Positions 1-6,399 of a DNA stretch of 8,072 nt are shown here, piece by piece (within the stretch, counting starts at the first letter, position 1; each line of letters opens with the position of its first letter). Under the pieces are notes generated by a model. It did no database searches. It had not been told where the DNA came from and was given only the letters and a program-made list of their open reading frames with translations. The translations under genes and the position numbers were made by a program. The stretch spans positions 1 to 8,072 of the forward strand of contig JACENB010000114.1 of the NCBI GenBank assembly GCA_013867245.1. Direction: 5' to 3'. This DNA is from Nitrosopumilaceae archaeon (lineage in GTDB: Archaea; Thermoproteota; Nitrososphaeria; Nitrososphaerales; Nitrosopumilaceae).

Positions 1-198
1 GCAGAAAAACTGAATCATGATTCTGAATTAAACGACATGATAGCAAAACAATCAGTAAAAGACGCAACAATCTATGTTGAACCAACAGAGAATGCAGTCA
101 GAATTAGAAGCAAATGGGATAATCATTTAGCATTTGGAATCACAAAAGATCTTTTTGATATCTATGATCGTATTGCCGGTCACATAAAATCAGTCTAG
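1..198 (+). CDS. C-terminal part of an unrecognised protein (5' end outside window)
   Basis: An open frame runs from base 1 to a TAG stop at 196-198, giving the last 65 residues of a protein whose start lies to the left. The visible part is soluble and mixed charge. A polar helical stretch comes first, then an alternating beta-like segment (around TIYVEP and VRIRSKW), then a probable C-terminal helix rich in I, D and Y. No cysteine motif, nucleotide-binding loop or membrane segment is present, and I do not recognise the family. Codon use is like that of the neighbours. The stop codon shares the palindrome CTAG with the stop of the convergent endA gene, so the two coding regions overlap by 4 bp. 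A T6 run at about 265-270, inside endA, could serve as its terminator. Confidence 0.75.
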   Translation, partial: AEKLNHDSELNDMIAKQSVKDATIYVEPTENAVRIRSKWDNHLAFGITKDLFDIYDRIAGHIKSV

Positions 199-731
199 GC
201 TTTCCACCAATCTAAAGCCAAAAAGTCGACATTATCTTTGCCTTTAGGAATTGCCAAGATGAATTGTTTTTTAACTGATGTTGCCAATCTCCCTGCAAGT
301 ACAATTCCTGTTGATGTAATTGGTTCGTTTCTATTGTATACCTGAATCAAAAATGGAGCATGATCAATTCCTGGACCTTTCTCATAAACTGCAAAATCAC
401 AACCAAACTTTATTCCTGGATTGATGATGTATCCTTTGTCTCTAAAATTTTTGTAAACCAGATATTTTTTATCAAAATCATGATGTTCATTTTTACAAAT
501 TTCAATCATCTGTTCAACTGTAACTTTATGTTTTGATTTTGAAATTGTAATTTTTTTATTTTCTAACAAGTATAAGGATTCAATCAAATCTAAAACTAAA
601 GGTGCATCAATCTCTTCAATCTTTGGTTTTGGAATGCCAATTGGTTTTCCATAATACCCGTTACTGAAAAGCTTGCGAGAATCTTCAATATTCCAAACAA
701 TGACTCTGTTTTCGATTAACTCTCCTTTCAT
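195..731 (-). CDS. endA: tRNA-splicing endonuclease, catalytic subunit (EndA)
   Basis: This is a 178-residue protein of the length usual for archaeal EndA (about 170-180). The enzyme cuts bulge-helix-bulge structures at intron-exon borders of precursor tRNA, leaving 2',3'-cyclic phosphate and 5'-OH ends. The C-terminal catalytic domain is clear from about residue 88: the YLVYKNFRDKGY segment, then FAVY with the catalytic tyrosine at 116, DHAPFLIQV with the histidine at 124, and SVKK with the lysine at 154/155. The C-terminal LALDWW strand is typical of the family. Residues 1-80 form the less conserved N-terminal domain. With the full Tyr-His-Lys triad this is a catalytic, not a structural, subunit. 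Whether it forms a homotetramer or pairs with a second subunit cannot be told here. The ATG at 731 is chosen because a TATA-like CATATAC lies 22-28 bp upstream. The stop overlaps the convergent gene by 4 bp. Confidence 0.95.
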   Translation of the reverse strand: MKGELIENRVIVWNIEDSRKLFSNGYYGKPIGIPKPKIEEIDAPLVLDLIESLYLLENKKITISKSKHKVTVEQMIEICKNEHHDFDKKYLVYKNFRDKGYIINPGIKFGCDFAVYEKGPGIDHAPFLIQVYNRNEPITSTGIVLAGRLATSVKKQFILAIPKGKDNVDFLALDWWKA

Positions 732-751
732 AATTTTTCAAAAACCTCTTG

Positions 752-759
752 TGTATATG
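752..759 (-). promoter_or_regulatory. TATA box of endA
   Basis: On the minus strand the sequence reads TCATATAC, centred about 25 bp before the endA ATG at 731. In archaea transcription starts about 26 bp after the TATA centre, so this predicts a leaderless or nearly leaderless mRNA. Confidence 0.5.
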
Positions 760-784
760 AATTCATTAGCTTGTCGCTGCTTGT

Positions 785-807
785 AAAAATAGAAAATAAA
801 GTAAAAA
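785..807 (-). terminator. T-tract terminator after the DUF47/PhoU-like gene
   Basis: On the minus strand, 16 bp after the stop at 824, runs of T5, T3, T4 and T5 follow one another within 23 bp. Clustered oligo-T in the non-template strand is the usual archaeal termination signal. It separates this gene from endA, whose TATA box follows. Confidence 0.5.
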
Positions 808-823
808 TGTAGATGTGATTTGC

Positions 824-1477
824 TTATAGGCTTAATGCTAACAAAATGAAAGAATCTGATACTCTTTGGCATTTGTCTGCCATCTCTTCAATTCCTTCAA
901 TCACGTCTTTCATTAACATCAATTCTTTGGTGTTTGTTACTTCTGTTAGAAGCTTAATTGTTGCTTGTCTGTATTTGATGTCGATCTCTCTTTCGATTGT
1001 CTGTGTTTCTTGTGCTAATTCAATTGCACTTGCAGTGTTTGTATTGAGACTTCTAATGATTTCATTTAGTTTGTAGACCTCGTCTACAACTAATTCAATT
1101 AGTTTAGTCAGGTCTTTGTCTAGTTTTGCACTTTTTAGAGTAGCTGGTTTTACATTTGAAAGTTTGAATGAAATTCCGGTAATGTAGCCTGCAATCTCAT
1201 CCATTGTGTATGCTGTGTTTAGAAGATTCTCTCTGTTCATGATCAAACCTCCTACATCTGCTACTTCGCGTGTAATTTTTCTTCTTAGGTTTTCTACCTC
1301 TTCTTCGATTGTAGAAATTTGTTCTAATGTGTTTTTGATTCCTGTCTTGTCTTTTTTCATCATTAGTTCGGGAAGTGTTGCTAGTTCTCTGGATGCATTT
1401 AGAATTCTATTGATTTCGTCTTGTAAAACTGCTATAGCCTTTCTTTTTGCTTGAACTTCAAGCTCTCCGCTATACAT
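824..1477 (-). CDS. DUF47 / PhoU-like protein, putative phosphate transport regulator
   Basis: This is a 217-residue, almost wholly helical protein with no membrane segment, fitting the DUF47/PhoU-like family (about 210-220 residues). These proteins form helical bundles that bind metals through acidic ExxxD-type motifs. They are often encoded beside PiT phosphate permeases and are thought to control them. Visible acidic motifs include TIEEEVENLRR near residue 56, MDEIAGYI near 92 and IEEMADKCQRVSD near 196, the last being characteristic of the family's final helix. No permease gene lies in this window, so the transport partner is unknown. The frame stays open to a TTG at 1492, but the ATG at 1477 is preferred: the family starts close to this point and a TATA-like ATTTAAATT lies about 30 bp upstream. 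The family call is strong; the phosphate role is inferred from the family. Confidence 0.82.
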   Translation of the reverse strand: MYSGELEVQAKRKAIAVLQDEINRILNASRELATLPELMMKKDKTGIKNTLEQISTIEEEVENLRRKITREVADVGGLIMNRENLLNTAYTMDEIAGYITGISFKLSNVKPATLKSAKLDKDLTKLIELVVDEVYKLNEIIRSLNTNTASAIELAQETQTIEREIDIKYRQATIKLLTEVTNTKELMLMKDVIEGIEEMADKCQRVSDSFILLALSL

Positions 1478-1502
1478 AACAAAAACTACCAAATCCCAAG
1501 GT

Positions 1503-1511
1503 AATTTAAAT
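1503..1511 (-). promoter_or_regulatory. TATA box of the DUF47/PhoU-like gene
   Basis: ATTTAAATT on the minus strand is centred 30 bp before the ATG at 1477, predicting a leader of only about 4 nt. It lies in the 66-bp gap after the DNA ligase stop, so the gene probably has its own promoter. No T-tract follows the ligase stop, so read-through from ligase is also possible. Confidence 0.5.
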
Positions 1512-1543
1512 CCTCTATGACTTTTGATATTTTTTGAGCATGA

Positions 1544-3310
1544 TTACATGAGACTTTTATCATGTGCCACTTTTTTCTGACCTTGGTATAGTGTGATCAC
1601 TTCTTCATTTGTGGATGCATCTTCTGCCATTTTTTCAACTCTCATCTTTCCTGTGAATTTTGGAAATCTCAATGCAAGTCCTGCCCCTTTTCTAATTTTG
1701 TCTCTGGCTGCTTTGTGAATCGGACTAAGTGTAATTTCAGATGCAACAACTTCAATTACTAATTCTGGCTCAAACCAAACATCAGCTTCCATCTCACTGT
1801 CAATACGTGGATTTTTCTTAATTGTAACCTTGGGATTTAGAATTTGATACAATTGATCTAAATCTTCATCTGAAAATCCTGTGCCCACTTTACAAATACT
1901 GGTGAATGTGTCTTCGTCTTCTTCGTAGGTTGCTAACAAAAGAGTTCCATAGTTCCCTGTTCTTCTTCCTTTTCCAAAGAATCCTCCTATTACAACAAGA
2001 TCTAAACTATCTCCAAGCTCATTTTGGTATTCTCTTTTGAGTTTTAACCAGTGACTGCCTCTTGAACCTGCTTGGTATGGGCTACCCAATGTCTTTAACA
2101 TCAATCCTTCACTTCCTGCATTGATGCTGTTTTCAAAAAAGTCTTCAATGTCGTTTTCATTTTTGACAATGGTCATAGGAATGTGCTTTACAAAGTCGTC
2201 TTCTTTTACCACTTTTTCCATCTTCTCTCTTCGTTCTTTGTAGTCTAATTCTAGACAACTTTTTCCATTACAATACAAAATATCAAAGAGATTGACTGTA
2301 ATTGGATACTGAGTAACTGCTTTTTCTATTTTGTACTTTCTTCTTCTATGCATTAATTCCTGAAACGGCAAAAATTCCCCTGTGTTTTCATTAATAGCAA
2401 CTGCTTCTGCTTCTAGTACAATGTTTTCTGCTTGAATTGCTTTTGGGATTTTTTCTATGATGTCAGGATAGTAACTTGATATATTTTCTAGACTTCTTGA
2501 AAACAAAACTACTTTGTCTCCTTCTATGTGGAGTTGTACTCTTTCTCCATCTAGTTTGTATTCAGCTGCAAACTCGCTTCCCATTTTTTCGATTGCTTCT
2601 TGTTCGCTCTTTACTCTGTCTGCAAGCATTGGTCTGATTGGATTGAACAAAATAATTTTGAATTTCTCAACTCCTTCCAGTCCTTCAGTAGCTAAAACTT
2701 CTGCTACTTTTCCTAAATCACTAGAAACATTGTATGCGTGCTCTAAAATTTTTCTATTCTCTTTATTTCCTGAAAATGCTATTGCTAGTGCATCCATAAC
2801 TGTATTTTCTGCAATTCCTAGTCTTAGTGTACCTAACAGTATTTTCAGAATGAAACTTGCTTCTAATGGACTTGCATCATTTAGCAGACTGGAGATGTAT
2901 TTCATCTTCATGTCTTGTGATCTGTTTCCTTCTAACTTTGCAATTTTGAATAGCGTCTCGTAAACTCGTTCTACTGTAATGTCTTCAACCAGAAATGTTG
3001 TCTGAGTTTTCTGCTCTAGGATTACAGTTGCAGCATGTCCCAAGTCTCCTCCTTTCCTGTATTCCTCTTCAATTTTTTTAATTGGAATACCTGATGACTT
3101 TGAAATTGCTCTTATTGCTAATTTCTCTGCAACTCCCAACTCTACACCTTCAAAGTCTGGTCTGAGTTTACCTTGTAGTAAATAGACTATCTTTGAGATT
3201 ACTTCTTGTGGAGTTTTTTCAAATAGTTCTACCAAGTATTGTGTTAACTCTAGTCTTTTTCTAGTTGATTCCATCTTGTTAAATGAATCAGCTAAGATAG
3301 AAAACTCCAT
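1544..3310 (-). CDS. lig: ATP-dependent DNA ligase
   Basis: This is a 588-residue ligase of the archaeal/eukaryotic type I family (usually 550-610 residues). It seals 5'-phosphate/3'-OH nicks in replication and repair through a lysine-AMP intermediate. Residues 1-220 form the helical DNA-binding domain. The adenylation domain follows, with motif I EYKLDGER and the AMP-accepting lysine at 252, motif III FSRSLENIS at 270-278, motif IIIa VNLFDILYCNG at 339-349, motif IV EGLMLKT at 401-407 and motif V WLKLKREY at 421-428. The OB-fold domain contains GKGRRTGNYGTLLL at about 446-459. Motif VI is the ALRFPKFTGKMRVEK region at about 546-560. All motifs are intact, so it should be active. Cofactor preference beyond ATP cannot be read from sequence. 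The start ATG at 3310 matches the family N-terminus and has a TATA-like TTTTTATT 23-30 bp upstream. Confidence 0.97.
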   Translation of the reverse strand: MEFSILADSFNKMESTRKRLELTQYLVELFEKTPQEVISKIVYLLQGKLRPDFEGVELGVAEKLAIRAISKSSGIPIKKIEEEYRKGGDLGHAATVILEQKTQTTFLVEDITVERVYETLFKIAKLEGNRSQDMKMKYISSLLNDASPLEASFILKILLGTLRLGIAENTVMDALAIAFSGNKENRKILEHAYNVSSDLGKVAEVLATEGLEGVEKFKIILFNPIRPMLADRVKSEQEAIEKMGSEFAAEYKLDGERVQLHIEGDKVVLFSRSLENISSYYPDIIEKIPKAIQAENIVLEAEAVAINENTGEFLPFQELMHRRRKYKIEKAVTQYPITVNLFDILYCNGKSCLELDYKERREKMEKVVKEDDFVKHIPMTIVKNENDIEDFFENSINAGSEGLMLKTLGSPYQAGSRGSHWLKLKREYQNELGDSLDLVVIGGFFGKGRRTGNYGTLLLATYEEDEDTFTSICKVGTGFSDEDLDQLYQILNPKVTIKKNPRIDSEMEADVWFEPELVIEVVASEITLSPIHKAARDKIRKGAGLALRFPKFTGKMRVEKMAEDASTNEEVITLYQGQKKVAHDKSLM

Positions 3311-3332
3311 TCTATTTCCTTATGTAATGTTG

Positions 3333-3340
3333 AATAAAAA
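3333..3340 (-). promoter_or_regulatory. Possible TATA box of DNA ligase
   Basis: TTTTTATT on the minus strand lies 23-30 bp before the ligase ATG at 3310, right for a leaderless transcript. The same T5 tract lies just after the stop of the upstream membrane-protein gene, so it may instead, or also, act as that gene's terminator. Confidence 0.35.
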
Positions 3341-3346
3341 TTGAAT

Positions 3347-3754
3347 CTAGATGTATCTGAAGATTGTTGGTTTGTCTGAATTTGGAAGATCTGAAACAAG
3401 ACCAAAGTTGTATAGTGGATAAGACTTCTTGTACTGTTTCATAAAACTCCATGCAACATCATGTGTTTTGAACTCTGTTCTCAATCCATCAATCTGGCTC
3501 TTTTTTCCATACACATCAAAAACTACTACAGAATACTCTTTTGGACGATTGTGAGGCTTTGCTTTTAGCAACCATGCTAGAGCAAACACAAAGACTGCTC
3601 CTAATACAACATATTCTCCAGCGACTTTGAAAAAGTCTAAGACCACATTTGGTATGGTTTGACCAAATAACACTGCCATGAAATTTGAAAATGAGATTAC
3701 TGCTAATGCTGTGAAGATATACGTTTTCCAATCAAAAATTTTCTGAAAATTCAT
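3347..3754 (-). CDS. Small membrane protein of unknown function, two transmembrane helices
   Basis: I do not recognise this 135-residue protein beyond a likely conserved archaeal membrane protein. It has a short polar N-terminus (about 11 residues), a hydrophobic helix at about 12-31 (YIFTALAVISFSN and on), a linker with a proline, and a second helix at about 44-63 (EYVVLGAVFVFALAWLL). A soluble C-terminal domain of about 70 residues follows. The lysine-rich stretch after helix 2 and the short basic N-terminus suggest both ends face the cytoplasm. The tail has strand-like VVVFDVYG and aromatic YPLYNFGLVSD segments and no cysteines or catalytic motif. It lies 36 bp before DNA ligase and 68 bp after the FBP aldolase/phosphatase. 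The ATG at 3754 is followed at once by a typical N-terminus, and a TTAAAT element lies about 33 bp upstream. Confidence 0.8.
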   Translation of the reverse strand: MNFQKIFDWKTYIFTALAVISFSNFMAVLFGQTIPNVVLDFFKVAGEYVVLGAVFVFALAWLLKAKPHNRPKEYSVVVFDVYGKKSQIDGLRTEFKTHDVAWSFMKQYKKSYPLYNFGLVSDLPNSDKPTIFRYI

Positions 3755-3784
3755 TTCTGCCTAAATTTGGTATGGTCTTTTTTG

Positions 3785-3790
3785 ATTTAA
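3785..3790 (-). promoter_or_regulatory. Possible TATA box of the membrane-protein gene
   Basis: TTAAAT on the minus strand is centred about 33 bp before the ATG at 3754, giving a predicted leader of about 8 nt. The match is weak. Confidence 0.3.
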
Positions 3791-3808
3791 CTATTTCTTA
3801 TGATTTGC

Positions 3809-3824
3809 AGTAATTGAAATTACT
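3809..3824. repeat. Perfect 7-bp inverted repeat at the end of the FBP aldolase/phosphatase gene
   Basis: AGTAATT-GA-AATTACT is a perfect inverted repeat with a 2-bp centre. It covers the first two bases of the FBP aldolase/phosphatase stop codon region and lies about 18 bp upstream of the possible TATA element of the membrane-protein gene. The centre is too short for a stable hairpin loop and no T-tract follows, so a dimeric protein-binding site is likelier than a terminator. It could also be chance in AT-rich DNA. Confidence 0.35.
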
Positions 3825-4959
3825 AATCTGGATCTTCGTAGTTTTCTTTTCTGTCGCTACTAGAATTAGTTCCTTCCATTGGCTTCATCTTGCTTTCAAG
3901 TACATCCATTCTGGCTCTATACCCTTCGGCATATTCTAGTTCGGATGGAACAAGTGTTGCTGGATGAATGAATCCTTGACTTCTAATTGCCATTGCTTTC
4001 TCTGTTGCTCTTTCCCTGATAAGATCCCAGTCTGGAGTTGAGAATCCGTCAAATGGACCTGTAAACTTTCCATTGTGCATACTAAATACAAGTGCTTCAA
4101 CGATAGGGATACAAAAGTTGATTGTGGCTGCAGAGTTTAGTTTAACAGGCATTAATGGCATGTTGTGACTTCCTCTTGTATTTCCTGCAACATAGTGTGG
4201 ATTGTTAAAGACACTACCTACTTCTTCAGTTGCAGGGAATTTCTTTTGAGTTCTAACAAGACATATTGGATCATCTTTCCCAACATATGTTCCTGCAATG
4301 TTGTGTAATCTGTCTGTTGATGCTGCAAGAATTGGTTCACCATCTTTTGTTGTTACTGAATCTACAACATATCTTCCTGGATACATTAATGCTGCTTCAA
4401 TTGTTGGTTTGTCTTGCCATAATTCTAGTTCTGCAATCTGTCCTTTCTCTACGTCCATAATGTTCATCTTTACCCCTGCTGCAAGATTTTTGTTTACAAT
4501 TAACCCTGTGTTACTTAGTGCATCTACAAACATTCTGTAGATTGGATAGTTGAATGCACCTGGTTCTGTTTTATCAGCTGCAAAAACTGTGAATGCCTCG
4601 TTTGGTCTTTCTTCAAATTCCATCTCTGCAACTCCTGGACCCATTCCTTTTACATTTCCAGAAAATGAGTCTTTGAGTAAGTCTTGTCCTGCACCATACA
4701 ATCCCTCTTCTTTTGCAACTTGAGTTCCTGCCATGAATGCATCCCATGCTAGTTTGTGAATTTGTTGATTGTCTACTCCATGTGTGTGAGACATTACAAT
4801 ATGGGTATCATCTCCACAATATCCAATGTAATAATCAATAAGCAAATCTGCTGAATTTTTGACGGTATTTCTGATTGCGTCTAGTAATCCGTCACTAGGT
4901 TTTGTGTGTCCTCCGACACCACCGACATCGGCTTTGATAACTGAAACTGTAATTTTCAT
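3823..4959 (-). CDS. fbp: Fructose-1,6-bisphosphate aldolase/phosphatase (archaeal bifunctional FBPA)
   Basis: This 378-residue enzyme condenses dihydroxyacetone phosphate with glyceraldehyde 3-phosphate and dephosphorylates the product to fructose 6-phosphate, making gluconeogenesis one-way. That fits an autotroph. Numbered from the chosen start, conserved residues match the Sulfolobus enzyme: Mg ligands Asp11 and His18 in IKADVGGVGGH, the Asp50-Asp51 pair in YCGDDTH, and the YVGKDDP segment with Tyr225, Schiff-base Lys228, Asp229 and Asp230. Other family segments are NNPHYVAGNTRGSHNMPLMP and GPFDGFSTPDWD. The last 15 or so residues are polar and probably disordered. Two ATGs lie 9 bp apart, at 4968 and 4959. 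The second is chosen because the family begins MKITVS, it puts the catalytic Asp and His at positions 11 and 18, and the TATA centre lies 26 bp before it. The gene is divergent from EF-1alpha. Confidence 0.95.
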   Translation of the reverse strand: MKITVSVIKADVGGVGGHTKPSDGLLDAIRNTVKNSADLLIDYYIGYCGDDTHIVMSHTHGVDNQQIHKLAWDAFMAGTQVAKEEGLYGAGQDLLKDSFSGNVKGMGPGVAEMEFEERPNEAFTVFAADKTEPGAFNYPIYRMFVDALSNTGLIVNKNLAAGVKMNIMDVEKGQIAELELWQDKPTIEAALMYPGRYVVDSVTTKDGEPILAASTDRLHNIAGTYVGKDDPICLVRTQKKFPATEEVGSVFNNPHYVAGNTRGSHNMPLMPVKLNSAATINFCIPIVEALVFSMHNGKFTGPFDGFSTPDWDLIRERATEKAMAIRSQGFIHPATLVPSELEYAEGYRARMDVLESKMKPMEGTNSSSDRKENYEDPD

Positions 4960-4980
4960 AATTTCCATTTTTGCCCCTTT

Positions 4981-4990
4981 GATTTATGTG
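4981..4990 (-). promoter_or_regulatory. TATA box of the FBP aldolase/phosphatase gene
   Basis: CACATAAATC on the minus strand is centred 26 bp before the ATG at 4959. This places the predicted transcription start at that ATG and supports it over the ATG at 4968, which would lie upstream of the predicted start of the mRNA. Confidence 0.5.
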
Positions 4991-5034
4991 CTTTTAGCAA
5001 AGTCTTCTGATCTGAAATTAATTGAAAAATTTTA

Positions 5035-5053
5035 GAATTTTTTTCAAAAATTC
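5035..5053. repeat. 8-bp inverted repeat in the divergent promoter region
   Basis: GAATTTTT-TTC-AAAAATTC is a perfect 8-bp inverted repeat with a 3-bp spacer. It ends 7 bp before the EF-1alpha TATA box, where a BRE or upstream regulator would sit. A related left arm (TTGAAAAATT, 5022-5031) extends the symmetry imperfectly. It may be an operator or simply AT-rich upstream DNA. Confidence 0.4.
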
Positions 5054-5060
5054 ATAACAG

Positions 5061-5068
5061 TAATAAAT
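5061..5068 (+). promoter_or_regulatory. TATA box of the EF-1alpha/S10 operon
   Basis: TAATAAAT lies 22-29 bp before the EF-1alpha ATG at 5090, placing the predicted transcription start at or next to the start codon. No Shine-Dalgarno sequence precedes this ATG, in agreement with a leaderless mRNA. Confidence 0.6.
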
Positions 5069-5089
5069 GCCCTCGGACACGCACTCTAC

Positions 5090-6388
5090 ATGGCAGATAA
5101 ACCACACTTGAACCTGATTGTTACAGGTCATATTGATAATGGAAAATCAACAACTATGGGTCATTTCTTGATGGATCTTGGTGTTGTAGATGAAAGAACA
5201 ATTGCAGCACATGCATCCGAATCCGAGAAGACCGGAAAAGGTGATACTTTCAAGTATGCATGGGTTATGGATAACATTAAGGATGAAAGAGAGAGAGGTA
5301 TTACAATCGATCTTGCATTCCAAAAATTTGAGTCCCCAAAGTACTTCTTTACTTTGATTGACGCTCCTGGTCACAGGGACTTTATTAAAAACATGATTAC
5401 TGGTGCCTCTGAAGCCGACGCAGCAGTCTTAGTACTTTCAGCTAAAGAGGGTGAAACCGATACTGCAATTGCTGCAGGTGGTCAAGCAAGAGAACACGCA
5501 TTCTTGCTTAAGACTTTAGGTGTAAACCAACTAATCGTTGCAATCAACAAGATGGATGATAGCAACTATTCTGAAGAAGCATTCAAACTAGCCAAAGAAA
5601 AAGGTGAAAAATTAGTTAAATCTGTAGGTTACAAACTAGAAAACGTACCATTCGTTCCAGTTTCTGGATGGAAAGGCGACAACTTGGTTAAAAAATCTGA
5701 GAATATGCCATGGTACACTGGTAAAACACTACTTGAAGCATTTGATGACTTTACAGTAGCAGAAAAACCAGTAGGAAAACCACTACGTGTTCCAATTCAA
5801 GACGTTTACACCATCACTGGTGTTGGTACCGTTCCAGTAGGTAGAGTTGAAACAGGAGTTATGAAAGCAGGAGACAAAATTGTTGTTATGCCTTCAGGCG
5901 CTCCTGGTGAAATCAAATCTATTGAGACTCACCACACAGAGATGCCATCTGCAGAAGCAGGTGATAACATTGGTTTCAACCTTAGAGGTGTTGAAAAGAA
6001 GGATATCAAAAGAGGAGATGTTCTCGGAAGTCCTGATGCACCACCTAAAGTTGCAAAAGAATTCAAAGCACAAATTATTGTAATTCACCACCCAACAGCA
6101 ATTGCTCCTGGTTACACACCAGTTATGCACGCACACACTGCACAAGTTGCAGCAACAGTTACTGAGTTCTTACAAAAGATCAACCCAGCATCTGGTGCAG
6201 TTGAGGAAGAAAATCCAAAGTTCCTCAAAGTTGGCGACTCTGCAATTGTAAAAATCAGACCGGTGAGACCAACTTGTATCGAGACTTTCCAAGAATTCCC
6301 TGAAATGGGTAGATTCGCACTTAGAGACATGGGTGCAACTATCGCAGCAGGAATCGTTAAGGAAATTACCGAAGAGTACAAACCATAG
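5090..6388 (+). CDS. tuf: Translation elongation factor 1-alpha (aEF1A)
   Basis: This 432-residue GTPase carries aminoacyl-tRNA to the ribosomal A site. GTPase motifs are in order: G1 GHIDNGKST at 13-21, G2 RERGITID at 67-74, G3 DAPGHRD at 91-97, G4 NKMD at 153-156 and G5 VSGW at 191-194. Beta-barrel domain 2 follows from about 228 (VYTITGVGTVPVGRVETG) and domain 3 runs from about 325 to the end, including HAHTAQVAATV and the RFALRDMGATIAAGIV segment. Length and motifs are complete. Asn17 in G1 stands where bacterial EF-Tu and many archaea have His and eukaryotes Ser. Codon use is noticeably richer in C-ending, optimal-looking codons than the minus-strand neighbours, as expected for a highly expressed gene. 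S10 follows after 11 bp, the archaeal tuf-rpsJ arrangement; the fusA, rps7 and rps12 genes often found upstream are replaced by the divergent FBP aldolase/phosphatase. Confidence 0.98.
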   Translation: MADKPHLNLIVTGHIDNGKSTTMGHFLMDLGVVDERTIAAHASESEKTGKGDTFKYAWVMDNIKDERERGITIDLAFQKFESPKYFFTLIDAPGHRDFIKNMITGASEADAAVLVLSAKEGETDTAIAAGGQAREHAFLLKTLGVNQLIVAINKMDDSNYSEEAFKLAKEKGEKLVKSVGYKLENVPFVPVSGWKGDNLVKKSENMPWYTGKTLLEAFDDFTVAEKPVGKPLRVPIQDVYTITGVGTVPVGRVETGVMKAGDKIVVMPSGAPGEIKSIETHHTEMPSAEAGDNIGFNLRGVEKKDIKRGDVLGSPDAPPKVAKEFKAQIIVIHHPTAIAPGYTPVMHAHTAQVAATVTEFLQKINPASGAVEEENPKFLKVGDSAIVKIRPVRPTCIETFQEFPEMGRFALRDMGATIAAGIVKEITEEYKP

Positions 6389-6392
6389 GCGG
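6387..6392 (+). promoter_or_regulatory. Shine-Dalgarno-like site of S10
   Basis: AGGCGG matches five of six bases of AGGAGG, 7 nt before the S10 ATG, and begins within the EF-1alpha TAG stop. As an internal operon gene S10 cannot be leaderless, so a ribosome-binding site is expected here. Confidence 0.5.
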
Positions 6393-6399
6393 ATTTTTT

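Noticed and set aside
846..1454. Two plus-strand frames antisense to the DUF47/PhoU-like gene with hydrophobic products
   Set aside because: The hydrophobic look comes from reading the complement of a charged helical protein; there are no start signals and the DUF47 frame is clearly the real one.
1478..1492. TTG at 1492 as the start of the DUF47/PhoU-like protein
   Set aside because: It would add five hydrophobic residues and lie only about 15 bp from the TATA centre; the ATG at 1477 fits both family and promoter spacing.
2514..2963. Long open frame on the plus strand, antisense to DNA ligase
   Set aside because: It mirrors the well-conserved ligase in the opposite strand, its product is serine-rich low-complexity sequence with no family features, and it has no promoter of its own.
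4960..4968. ATG at 4968 as the start of the FBP aldolase/phosphatase
   Set aside because: It lies only about 17 bp from the TATA centre and adds three residues absent from the family; GGGG upstream is a weak Shine-Dalgarno alternative, so this is favoured against, not excluded.
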